NCBI RefSeq assembly: GCF_044466355.1
Contig: NZ_JBITMQ010000003.1
Span: forward strand, 310,001 to 374,000
Direction of reading: 5' to 3'
DNA length: 64,000 bases
Origin: Actinophytocola sp044466355
Lineage (GTDB): Bacteria; Actinomycetota; Actinomycetes; Mycobacteriales; Pseudonocardiaceae
Translations under genes and position numbers: made by a program
Notes under the pieces: generated by a model
Databases searched by the model: none
What the model was told of the DNA's origin: nothing
Seen by the model: the letters and a program-made list of their open reading frames with translations, nothing else
Shown: positions 1 to 7,693 of the stretch, in pieces
Layout: each line of letters opens with the position of its first letter
Position numbering within the stretch: position 1 is the stretch's first letter

Positions 1-377
1 ACCGTGCGGGCGAGGTTCAGGTTCGTCTGGAGCCCGACCGCCATGCCGGTCAGGTACTTGCCCAGCACGGTGGTCACCGGGGTCTCCCACGGCATCTGCA
101 CCTCGAAGGGCACCTTGATCTGCGCGCCCGCGCGGACGAGTTCCTTGCCCGCGAGCTGCACGTTCTGGAACGGCAGGTCGACGGTCTGGCCTTCTTCCCC
201 CTCCTCGACCCTGGCCAGCAGGGTCACTGCCAGCGACTCGACCTCCTGGTCGACCTGGCCGCCGATGAGGATGACCTCGCCGTGCAGCGTGCCGCCGGGG
301 CGGACGTGGCGGTCGAGGATGCGGGCGTCCACCGTCGCGCCGCCCTGGCCGAAGCTGGCCATCACCTTCTGGAACAT
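1..377 (-). CDS. Spo0M (SpoOM) arrestin-like protein, N-terminal part
   Basis: Partial gene cut by the left window edge; residues 1 to about 125 are visible. The start MFQKVMASFGQGGATV, followed by GGTLHGEVILIGG and a DQEVE stretch, is characteristic of the Spo0M family, soluble arrestin-fold beta-sandwich proteins first described in Bacillus sporulation control. Their actinobacterial role is not settled. The ATG at 377 is chosen because family members begin at this Met; only a weak GGA lies about 10 nt upstream. It is divergent from the DUF3039 gene with 90 bp between the starts. The frame stays open to base 1. Confidence 0.8.
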   Translation of the reverse strand, partial: MFQKVMASFGQGGATVDARILDRHVRPGGTLHGEVILIGGQVDQEVESLAVTLLARVEEGEEGQTVDLPFQNVQLAGKELVRAGAQIKVPFEVQMPWETPVTTVLGKYLTGMAVGLQTNLNLART

Positions 378-467
378 GGGCGCATCCTGCCAGCAGGTGA
401 GCCGGTTCGCGGTCATTTCGCGGAGCTTGCGGAGCGAGTCATCGATTCGATCCGGCATCATTGCACC

Positions 468-710
468 GTGAGTACCGAAACACTGACGAAGCCGGATGCC
501 GACACCCGGGACACCACGGGTGACGACACCCCGAAGATGTTCCACTACGTCCGCAAGGACAAGATCGCCGAGAGCGCGGTCACCGGTTCGCTGGTGGTGG
601 CGCTGTGCGGAGAGGTCTTCCCGGTGACACGTTCGCCCAAGCCCGGCTCGCCGGTGTGCCCCGAGTGCCAGAAGATCTTCAACAACCTGCCGCCCGGCGG
701 CGACGACTGA
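468..710 (+). CDS. DUF3039 small zinc-ribbon-like protein
   Basis: An 80-residue protein with the DUF3039 pattern: KMFHYVRKDKIAESAVTG in the middle, then a CG and a later CPEC, giving three cysteines that with a nearby histidine could bind a metal. The family is nearly restricted to actinobacteria and has no established function. The GTG at 468 gives the usual family length; a longer in-frame extension to 282 is shadow of the divergent Spo0M gene. It converges on the YihY gene with only 4 bp between stops. A DUF3039 gene beside a YihY gene near sigA is, from memory, also the arrangement in mycobacteria (Rv2707/Rv2708c). Confidence 0.85.
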   Translation: MSTETLTKPDADTRDTTGDDTPKMFHYVRKDKIAESAVTGSLVVALCGEVFPVTRSPKPGSPVCPECQKIFNNLPPGGDD

Positions 711-714
711 GCGG

Positions 715-1806
715 TCAGAGGTCCTGCTGCTGAGGCGCCGACCTCGGCTGGCCGACCTGCCCGTTCGGGCTCGACGACGGGTGGTCCGCCGCCGGTTGCT
801 TCGGCTCCCGCGGTGCACGCGGCTCCGACTTGGCGGCCCTGGTCATCTCCAGCCGCCGCCAGCGGCGTCGCTGGCGGCGGGTCATGCGGGCGGGCCACAT
901 CTCCTGGATCGCCGCGTTGAAGTAGGCCCCGATGACGATCGCGAGGCCGATGAAGAACGTGAACAGCAGGAACGCGATCGGTGTGGCCAGCGCGCCGTAG
1001 GTGTAGCCGGTCGTGGTGATCCACGAGATGTAGAGCCGCAGCCCGATGCTCGCGAGCAGGAACACGACCATGGCGAGCACCGCGCCGGGCAGGCCGCGGT
1101 GCCACGGCAGCTTCCTCGGCAGCGCGAGCTTGTAGAGCGTCGCGAGCGCCAGGACGAGCATCACACCGATCGCCGGGTAGTAGAACGCGTCCACCCAGAC
1201 CGAGATGTCGGGCCGCCACGCGACGGGGAACAGCTTCGGCAGCAGGTCGGGGCCGAGCGCGAGGATCGGCAGCCCGATCACCAGCAGCACCAGCGCGCCG
1301 AGGTAGAGCAGCAGCGCGAAGATCCGCTGCCACACCTCGTTGCGCACCCCGTACTGGTCGTGCGCGACGGTGATCGCGTCCACGAACGACGACATGGCCG
1401 ACGAGCCGGCCCACAGGGAGATCAGGAAACCGACGGTCAGGATCTCGCCGCGGCCGTGGCGCAGGATGTCGTCCACAGTGGGCTGGATGATGTCGTCGAC
1501 CACGTTGTTGCTGAACGCCGTGTGCGACCACTCGATGATCGAGTCGTGGACGGAGTCGATCACGTCCTGGCCGAACCACTGCGCGACGTAGCCGAGGCTG
1601 CCCAGCAGCCCGAGCAGCAGCGGCGGCAGCGACAGGACCTGCCAGAACGCGGCCTCGGCCGCCTCGGAGAACAGGTTGCCGTCCCACGCCTTGATCCACG
1701 TCCGCTTCAGCAGGCGCAGCGGCCCGCGCCGCGACGGTGCGTCGGTGGACGGCGTCGCGTGGTGCGGCGGCTGGTGCGGCTGGGGGCTCATCTCAGGGTC
1801 AAGCAT
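715..1806 (-). CDS. YihY/BrkB family inner-membrane protein
   Basis: A 363-residue integral membrane protein of the YihY/virulence factor BrkB family (function unknown; early ideas of RNase BN activity were withdrawn for the family). A hydrophilic N-terminus of about 50 residues leads to about six hydrophobic segments, including LSLPPLLLGLLGSLGYVAQW, LLLYLGALVLLVIGLPILAL and IAFLLFTFFIGLAIVIGAYF. The C-terminal 60 residues are Arg-rich, then Pro/Ser-rich and cytoplasmic-looking. The ATG at 1806 is preferred because an AGG lies 9 nt upstream; the internal ATG at 1791 lacks one. The frame is open much further upstream, but that overlaps the divergent helicase and is not coding. Confidence 0.85.
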   Translation of the reverse strand: MLDPEMSPQPHQPPHHATPSTDAPSRRGPLRLLKRTWIKAWDGNLFSEAAEAAFWQVLSLPPLLLGLLGSLGYVAQWFGQDVIDSVHDSIIEWSHTAFSNNVVDDIIQPTVDDILRHGRGEILTVGFLISLWAGSSAMSSFVDAITVAHDQYGVRNEVWQRIFALLLYLGALVLLVIGLPILALGPDLLPKLFPVAWRPDISVWVDAFYYPAIGVMLVLALATLYKLALPRKLPWHRGLPGAVLAMVVFLLASIGLRLYISWITTTGYTYGALATPIAFLLFTFFIGLAIVIGAYFNAAIQEMWPARMTRRQRRRWRRLEMTRAAKSEPRAPREPKQPAADHPSSSPNGQVGQPRSAPQQQDL

Positions 1807-1984
1807 GGTCCATCGCCTGCCGCTTGGCGCGGCAGTCCCCGAGATCGTGACCCACGTGTCGCGCCTCGCGGGTCGCGCCGCGCTCCCGCGAAGTGCCAGA
1901 GGTAAAGTCATCCCCGCCCTCAACGTCGCCCGCTGAGGGCTTCGTTGTGCCAGGAGTGCGTCCAGGAGGGGAGCTGCCGGACGA

Positions 1985-3730
1985 ATGACATCGGTGCAGG
2001 GGACGGAACAGGCGGCGGAGCAGACGGTCCGGCCGGGGGGCTCACGGCCACTGCGTGCGTGGCAGCGCCGGGCGATCACCAAGTACCTCACGTCCAAGCC
2101 GCAGGACTTCCTCGCCGTGGCGACGCCCGGCGCGGGGAAAACGGTGTTCGGGCTGCGCGTGGCGGCCGAGCTGCTCGCGGACCGGGTGGTCGAACGCGTC
2201 ACGATCGTGACGCCGACGGAGCACCTCAAGTACCAGTGGGCCGCCGCCGCGGCGGCGGCGGGCATCCCGATCGACCCGAACTTCCGCAACTCCGCGGGTG
2301 CCACCGCGAGCGACTTCACGGGCGTCGCGGTGACGTACGCGCAGGTCGCGGCGCACCCGATGCTGCACAGGGTGCGGACCGAGCAACGCAAGACCCTCGT
2401 CATCCTCGACGAGATCCACCACGGCGGCGACGCCAAGTCGTGGGGTGACGGCATCCGGGAGGCGTTCACGCCCGCCGTGCGCAGGCTGGCGCTGACCGGG
2501 ACACCCTTCCGCAGCGACGACTCGCCGATCCCGTTCGTCTCGTACGAGCCGGACGCGGGCGGGTTCATGCGCAGCAAGGCCGACCACACCTACGGCTACT
2601 CCGACGCGCTGGCCGACGGCGTGGTCCGGCCGGTGATCTTCCTGGCGTACTCGGGTGAGGCGAGCTGGCGGACCAGCGCGGGCGAGGAGTTCACGGCCCG
2701 CCTCGGCGAGCCGATGACGAACGAGCAGACCGCGAGGGCGTGGCGGACCGCGCTGGACCCGGAGGGCGAGTGGGTGCCCGCGGTGCTGCAGGCCGCCGAC
2801 CTGCGGCTCGCGCAGCTGCGGCAGAGCGTGCCGGACGCGGGTGGCCTGGTGATCGCGTCGGACCACCTCTCGGCGAAGGCGTACGCGAAGATCCTCACCC
2901 AGCAGACCGGCCGCGAACCGGTGGTGGTGCTCTCCGACGACCCGAAGGCGTCCAGCAGGATCGCGGAGTTCGCCGAGTCGGACGACCGCTGGCTCGTCGC
3001 GGTGCGGATGGTGTCGGAGGGCGTCGACGTGCCGCGCCTCGCGGTGGGCGTGTACGCGACCAGTGCGTCCACCCCGCTGTTCTTCGCGCAGGCGGTGGGC
3101 CGGTTCGTCCGTGCCCGGCGCCCGGGGGAGACGGCGAGCGTGTTCCTGCCGAGCGTGCCGGTGCTGCTGGAGCTGGCGGCGCAGCTGGAGGCTCAGCGCG
3201 ACCACGTGCTCGGCAAGCCCCACCGCGAGAAGGACGGCTGGGACGACGAGCTGCTGGCGGACGCCAACCGGCAGAAGGACGAGCCGGGCGAGGAGGAGAA
3301 GGCGTTCACCGCGCTGTCCGCCTCGGCCGAGCTGGACCAGGTGATCTACGACGGCTCGTCGTTCGGCACGGCGGCCTTCGCCGGGACGGAGGAGGAGCAG
3401 GAGTACCTGGGCCTGCCGGGTCTGCTGGAACCGGACCAGGTGCGGGCACTGCTGCGGCAGCGGCAGGCCAAGCAGTTGGAGAACCGCACGAAGCAGGCGG
3501 CGAACACCGAACCGGAGGCGGCGCCGACGCCACGTCCGCAGTCGGTGGCCGAGCGGTTGACCGGGCTGCGCAAGGAGCTGAACACCCTGGTCGCGATGTA
3601 CCACCACCGCACGGGCAAGCCACACGGCATGATCCACAGCGAGCTGCGCCGCGTGTGCGCGGGCCCGCCGACCGCGATGGCGACGGTGGAGCAGCTGGAG
3701 GAGCGGATCGCGACACTGCGCTCCTGGTGA
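1985..3730 (+). CDS. DEAD/DEAH-box superfamily 2 helicase
   Basis: A 581-residue SF2 helicase-like ATPase. In order: Q-like region RPLRAWQRRAITKYL (about 22-36), Walker A ATPGAGKT, motif Ia VTIVTPTEHLKYQW, Walker B DEIHH, motif III-like ALTGTPFR, then a second RecA domain with motif V/VI region EGVDVPRLAVG and QAVGRFVRARRPG, as in SF2 translocases of the RecG/UvrB-like class. The last 170 residues are charged and probably accessory. The ATG at 1985 follows a GGAGGGGAG purine run. The gene is divergent from YihY with 178 bp between starts. Substrate unknown; a nucleic-acid translocase is the safe reading. Confidence 0.85.
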   Translation: MTSVQGTEQAAEQTVRPGGSRPLRAWQRRAITKYLTSKPQDFLAVATPGAGKTVFGLRVAAELLADRVVERVTIVTPTEHLKYQWAAAAAAAGIPIDPNFRNSAGATASDFTGVAVTYAQVAAHPMLHRVRTEQRKTLVILDEIHHGGDAKSWGDGIREAFTPAVRRLALTGTPFRSDDSPIPFVSYEPDAGGFMRSKADHTYGYSDALADGVVRPVIFLAYSGEASWRTSAGEEFTARLGEPMTNEQTARAWRTALDPEGEWVPAVLQAADLRLAQLRQSVPDAGGLVIASDHLSAKAYAKILTQQTGREPVVVLSDDPKASSRIAEFAESDDRWLVAVRMVSEGVDVPRLAVGVYATSASTPLFFAQAVGRFVRARRPGETASVFLPSVPVLLELAAQLEAQRDHVLGKPHREKDGWDDELLADANRQKDEPGEEEKAFTALSASAELDQVIYDGSSFGTAAFAGTEEEQEYLGLPGLLEPDQVRALLRQRQAKQLENRTKQAANTEPEAAPTPRPQSVAERLTGLRKELNTLVAMYHHRTGKPHGMIHSELRRVCAGPPTAMATVEQLEERIATLRSW

Positions 3731-3734
3731 CCCC

Positions 3735-3793
3735 ATGCACTGAAGGACCCCTTCGGCACGTGCCCGGCACACCGAAGGGGTCCTTCAGTGCAT
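3735..3793. repeat. 22-bp perfect hairpin built from two GAAGGACCCCTTC elements
   Basis: Arms 3735-3756 and 3772-3793 are exact reverse complements separated by 15 nt. Each arm itself contains the near-palindrome GAAGGACCCCTTC. The hairpin begins 4 bp after the helicase stop codon, so it can serve as a terminator, although there is no U-tract. The same core element recurs inside the hemG gene at 44960-44982, so this is a dispersed repeat rather than a private terminator. Confidence 0.85.
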
Positions 3794-4162
3794 CGAGCAC
3801 CTGACGCCCAACCCGCGCCCCAGCGCCACGCACCACTGAGCCCCCAGCGCAAGCCCCCGTTTCCGCAACTTTCGGTAATCGGCTTCCCGATAGGGTGACG
3901 TCCCTCCCGCCATCCGTGCCTGCGTCCACCCCGACAAGCATCCACCCTGGTAAAGAGCTTGCCGACACGCGCCACGATCCGGTGAATGCCTCCCGCGGGA
4001 CCAAAGGCCTCTCGCGATCGAGGGCGCGTCTGGCTACGCTTCGTGCCCGGTGCGCATGCCAGCGCAGTTCTCAAGGTCGATGACCGCCATATGGCCGGTT
4101 CGTTGCCAAACTGTGTCGTGAGAGGGCCTTTCCGTGGCTTCCCTCACAAGCCTCGCAGGCAT

Positions 4163-4181
4163 ATGTTGTGCACCGCAACAT
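4163..4181. promoter_or_regulatory. Inverted repeat upstream of the sugar ABC operon
   Basis: ATGTTG and CAACAT are separated by 7 nt and lie 53 bp before the start of the sugar-binding-protein gene. This is a plausible operator for the ROK regulator encoded at the end of the same operon, but a 6-bp dyad can arise by chance. Confidence 0.3.
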
Positions 4182-4233
4182 TTCGGCTGGGGTTGGCGCG
4201 ACGCCACCAGACCGACCGTGAAGGGACCGATGA

Positions 4234-5364
4234 ATGCGCAGTAAAAGGCTTGCTCTCCTCGCCGCGGGGCTGGGTCTGACCCTTGCCGTGTCGGCGTGTG
4301 GTGCCAACCAGGAGTCACCGCAGAGCAACGACGACCAGGGAACCGGCGGCAACTCGTCCGGCGAAGGCATCCCGGTCGGCGTCATTCTGCCCGAGACCGC
4401 CACCTCGGCGCGGTGGGAGGGCTTCGACAAGCCCTACCTGGAGGCCGCGCTGAAGGCCGAGGGTCTCGACCCCCACATCGAGAACGCCCAGGGTGACGTG
4501 CAGAAGTTCGCCACGCTGGCCGACGGCATGATCAACGACGGCGTCAAGGTCCTGATCATCGCCTCGATCAACAGCGAGCTGGGCGGCACCGTCGCGCAGA
4601 AGGCCAACGCCCAGGGCATCCCCACCATCGACTACGACCGCCTGAACCTCGGCGGCAGCTCCGACTACTACGTGTCGTTCGACAACGTGAAGGTCGGCGA
4701 GCTGCAGGGCCAGGGCATGGCCGACGCGCTCAAGGACGCCCCGGACGGCGCCCAGATCATCGAGATCGAGGGCGCGCCGACGGACAACAACGCGACCCTC
4801 TTCTACAACGGCCAGCAGAAGGTGCTCAAGCCGCTGTACGACTCCGGCAAGTTCAAGCTGGTCCGCTCGCAGCCGATCGACAACTGGGACAACCAGGTCG
4901 GCGGCACGACCTTCGAGCAGATCTTCACCAGCAACGGCAGCAAGGTCGACGGCGTGGTCGCCGCCAACGACGGCCTCGCGGGCGCGGTGATCACCGTGCT
5001 GAAGAAGTACAAGCTGAACGGCAAGGTCCCCGTGACCGGCCAGGACGCCACCGCCGACGGCCTGAAGGCCATCCTCGCCGGTGACCAGTACATGACCGTC
5101 TTCAAGCCGATCAAGGAAGAGGCCGAGGCGACGGCCAAGCTGGCCGCCGCGCTCGCCAAGGGCGACAAGGCCGCCGCGGACAAGATCGCGACCGACGAGA
5201 GCGACGACCCGACCGGCAAGCGCAAGGTCAAGTCCGTCCTGCTCGAGCCGTTCCTGATCACCAAGGCGGACGTCAAGCGCGTCATCGACGAGGGCTACGT
5301 CAAGGCCGAAGAGGTGTGCACCGGCGACCTGCAGGCCGCCTGCACCGAAGCCGGCATCTCCTGA
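4234..5364 (+). CDS. Sugar ABC transporter substrate-binding lipoprotein (XylF/ChvE-like)
   Basis: A 376-residue periplasmic-binding-protein type 1 lipoprotein. The signal peptide MRSKRLALLAAGLGLTLAVS ends in a lipobox with Cys22 (VSAC), so it should be anchored outside the membrane. The mature part has the XylF/ChvE look: VGVILPETATSARWEGFDKP, an IIASIN strand, IPTIDYDRLN and VVAANDGLAGAVI near the sugar-binding hinge. It should bind a monosaccharide and deliver it to the permease encoded two genes downstream; xylose-type is the best guess by similarity, not proven. A GAAGGGA Shine-Dalgarno precedes the ATG. First gene of a four-gene cluster (binding protein, ATPase, permease, ROK regulator). 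Confidence 0.9.
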   Translation: MRSKRLALLAAGLGLTLAVSACGANQESPQSNDDQGTGGNSSGEGIPVGVILPETATSARWEGFDKPYLEAALKAEGLDPHIENAQGDVQKFATLADGMINDGVKVLIIASINSELGGTVAQKANAQGIPTIDYDRLNLGGSSDYYVSFDNVKVGELQGQGMADALKDAPDGAQIIEIEGAPTDNNATLFYNGQQKVLKPLYDSGKFKLVRSQPIDNWDNQVGGTTFEQIFTSNGSKVDGVVAANDGLAGAVITVLKKYKLNGKVPVTGQDATADGLKAILAGDQYMTVFKPIKEEAEATAKLAAALAKGDKAAADKIATDESDDPTGKRKVKSVLLEPFLITKADVKRVIDEGYVKAEEVCTGDLQAACTEAGIS

Positions 5365-5375
5365 TCCCTGTTTCA

Positions 5376-5425
5376 GCCAGGGCCGGCCGCACCCCCCCGA
5401 GCCACCGGGTGCGGCCGGCCCTGGC
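5376..5425 (+). terminator. 19-bp perfect intra-operon hairpin
   Basis: Arms 5376-5394 and 5407-5425 are exact complements with a 12-nt loop, sitting in the 78-bp gap between binding-protein and ATPase genes. There is no U-run, and the ATPase Shine-Dalgarno AGGAGG overlaps the foot of the 3' arm. It probably attenuates read-through or protects the upstream message from 3' exonucleases, so that the binding protein is made in excess; both effects are known for ABC operons. Confidence 0.7.
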
Positions 5426-5442
5426 AGGAGGAAGTCCCAGAC

Positions 5443-6216
5443 ATGAGTGAACCCCTTCTCGAGCTGATCGGGATCAACAAGAGCTTCGGCCCCGTGCACG
5501 TCCTGCACGACGTCGACTTCACGGTCCGGGCCGGTGAGGTCACCGCGCTCGTCGGCGACAACGGGGCCGGTAAGTCCACGCTCATCAAGTGCGTGGCCGG
5601 GATCTACCCGATGGACTCCGGCGAGGTCCGCTTCCGCGGCAGTCCGGTCACGATCCACAGCCCGAAGGAAGCCGCGAACCTCGGCATCGAGGTCGTGTAC
5701 CAGGACCTCGCGCTCGCCGACAACCTCGACGTCGTGCAGAACATGTTCCTCGGCAGGGAGCGCGGCTCCCGGTGGCTGATGGACGAGTCGAGCATGGAGA
5801 GGGCCGCCCGCGAGACGCTCGCGTCGCTGTCGGTGCGCACGGTGAAGTCGGTGCGCACGCCGGTCGCCGCGCTCTCCGGCGGGCAGCGGCAGACCGTCGC
5901 CATCGCCAAGGCCGTGCTGTGGGACTCGAAGGTCGTGCTGCTCGACGAGCCGACCGCGGCGCTGGGCGTCGCGCAGACCCGCCAGGTCCTCGACCTGGTG
6001 CGCAGGCTTGCCGAGCAGGGCCTCGGGGTCGTGCTGATCAGCCACAACATGGCCGACGTGTTCGAGGTCGCCGACCGGATCTCGACGCTCTACCTCGGCC
6101 GCATGGTCGCCGACCTGCCGGTCAAGGAGACGACGCACAGCCAGGTGGTCGAGCTGATCACCGCGGGCCGCTCCGGCGATCTCGGCCTCGCCCGCCCAGA
6201 GCAAGTCACCCTCTAG
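5443..6216 (+). CDS. Sugar ABC transporter ATP-binding protein, single domain
   Basis: A 257-residue ABC ATPase. Walker A GDNGAGKST (about 37-45), Q-loop VVYQDLAL, signature LSGGQRQ, Walker B VVLLDEPTAAL and H-loop ISHNM are all intact. Members of the XylG/RbsA group normally have two fused ATPase domains of about 500 residues; this one has a single domain and must act as a homodimer, as in the FrcA-type importers. Starts 78 bp after the binding-protein gene and is followed after 27 bp by the permease. Confidence 0.92.
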   Translation: MSEPLLELIGINKSFGPVHVLHDVDFTVRAGEVTALVGDNGAGKSTLIKCVAGIYPMDSGEVRFRGSPVTIHSPKEAANLGIEVVYQDLALADNLDVVQNMFLGRERGSRWLMDESSMERAARETLASLSVRTVKSVRTPVAALSGGQRQTVAIAKAVLWDSKVVLLDEPTAALGVAQTRQVLDLVRRLAEQGLGVVLISHNMADVFEVADRISTLYLGRMVADLPVKETTHSQVVELITAGRSGDLGLARPEQVTL

Positions 6217-6243
6217 CTCTTCTCACCCGAGGACCCCTCTCTC

Positions 6244-7674
6244 ATGACCGAAACCCCCGCCAAGGCCGAGTCGCACTCCGGCAACGCGATCTCCGACTTC
6301 GGCATCGACACCACCTCCCAGTCCACCGGCGAGGCGATCCGGGACTACTTCGCCAAGCTGCGTGGCGGTGAGCTGGGCTCGCTGCCCGCCCTGCTGGGCC
6401 TCGCGGTACTGGTGATCATCTTCTCCACGCTGTCGGAGAACTTCCTGACGTTGAACAACACGTCGAACCTGATCGCGCAGGGCGCGGGCCAGATCATCAT
6501 CGCGATGGGGCTGGTCTTCGTCCTGCTCCTCGGTGAGATCGACCTGTCCGCCGGCACTGCGTCCGGCGTCTGCGCCTCGGTGATGGCCATGCACTACGTC
6601 GAGGCGGGCAACCTGCTCGGCGGCATGGGCACGACCGTGTTCTGGGTGTTCGAGCTCGGCATGCTGCTCGCCGCGTTCCTCGCGTTCGTCATGCGGATCT
6701 GGGCCGGTGCGGTGTTCGCCCTCATCGCGTTCGCCATGGCGCTGCTCGGCGTCGAGCCCAACGCGTGGCTCGAGATGCTGCTCGCGGTGTGCGTCGGTGC
6801 GGCGATCGGCTGCATCTCCGGCTTCATGGTCTCCAAGATCGGCATGCCGTCGTTCGTGGTGACCCTCGCGCTGTTCATCACCTGGCAGGGCGTGATCCTG
6901 CAGTTCATCGGGCAGGGTGGCGTGCTCGGCATCCGCACCTCGCAGGTGCTGTTCAACGTGGCCAACGGCAACCTGTCGGTGCTCGGCAGCTGGGTGCTCT
7001 GCCTGATCGCGGGCGGTGGCTACGCGATCGTGGTGCTCGGCGAGCACTTCTCGCGCCTGCGCAAGGGCCTCGTCACCAAGCCGACGCCGATCGTGGTCGG
7101 CCGGGTCGCGGTCGTCGGCGCCATCGCGGTCATCGCGACCGTCCTGTTCACGCTGAACCGCTCGCCCAACCCGGACCTGGTGACCATCCAGGGCGTGCCG
7201 TACGTGGTGCCGATCATCCTGGGCCTGCTGGTCATCGGGACGTTCGCGCTCAACCGCACCCGTTACGGCAGGCACATCTACGCGGTCGGCGGAAACGCCG
7301 AGGCCGCGCGACGCGCCGGCATCAACGTGAGCAAGATCAGGGCGAGTGTCTTCGTGGTGTCGTCCGCGGCGGCCGCGATCGGTGCGATCGTGTACTCGTC
7401 CAAGGCGGGCTCGGTCGACCCGCAGGCCGGTGGCCTGAACACACTGCTGTTCGCGGTCGGCGCCGCGGTCATCGGTGGCACGTCGCTGTTCGGTGGCCGC
7501 GGCAAGGTGGCCCACGCGGTGATCGGTGGCCTGGTGCTCGCGACCGTGAACAACGGTCTCGGGTTGCTCGACCAGCCCGCCGCGGTGGTCAACATCATCA
7601 CCGGTCTGGTGCTGCTGCTGGCGGCCACGGTCGACGCGCTGTCCCGCCGGAGGGCTGCCGTAGCATCAAGGTAA
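6244..7674 (+). CDS. Sugar ABC transporter permease (XylH-like)
   Basis: A 476-residue permease of the BPD-transp-2 family (ribose/xylose type). About 12 hydrophobic segments follow a soluble N-terminal 50 residues. Typical signatures include IIIAMGLVFVLLLGEIDLSAG near residue 85-105 and the conserved cytoplasmic loop RYGRHIYAVGGNAEAARRAGI that contacts the ATPase. Later LFGGRGKV and AVIGGLVLATVNNGL also match. The length and the long middle insertion resemble XylH more than RbsC. Probably translated from the same mRNA as the ATPase. Confidence 0.92.
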   Translation: MTETPAKAESHSGNAISDFGIDTTSQSTGEAIRDYFAKLRGGELGSLPALLGLAVLVIIFSTLSENFLTLNNTSNLIAQGAGQIIIAMGLVFVLLLGEIDLSAGTASGVCASVMAMHYVEAGNLLGGMGTTVFWVFELGMLLAAFLAFVMRIWAGAVFALIAFAMALLGVEPNAWLEMLLAVCVGAAIGCISGFMVSKIGMPSFVVTLALFITWQGVILQFIGQGGVLGIRTSQVLFNVANGNLSVLGSWVLCLIAGGGYAIVVLGEHFSRLRKGLVTKPTPIVVGRVAVVGAIAVIATVLFTLNRSPNPDLVTIQGVPYVVPIILGLLVIGTFALNRTRYGRHIYAVGGNAEAARRAGINVSKIRASVFVVSSAAAAIGAIVYSSKAGSVDPQAGGLNTLLFAVGAAVIGGTSLFGGRGKVAHAVIGGLVLATVNNGLGLLDQPAAVVNIITGLVLLLAATVDALSRRRAAVASR

Positions 7675-7693
7675 CCGGACAGGAGCGAGGGGT

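Larger units (their letters stand above)
3731..4233. other. 503-bp intergenic stretch
   Basis: No convincing gene. It holds a 22-bp perfect hairpin immediately after the helicase stop (3735-3793) and a short dyad (4163-4181) close to the sugar-binding-protein start. The middle part (3800-4100) is unremarkable high-GC sequence with some short open frames that have no ribosome binding site or family resemblance. The promoter of the sugar ABC operon must lie here; I could not pick a clear -35/-10 pair. Confidence 0.5.

Noticed and set aside
282..467. N-terminal extension of the DUF3039 protein
   Set aside because: It overlaps the divergent Spo0M coding region and lacks the conserved family start; GTG at 468 gives the normal length.
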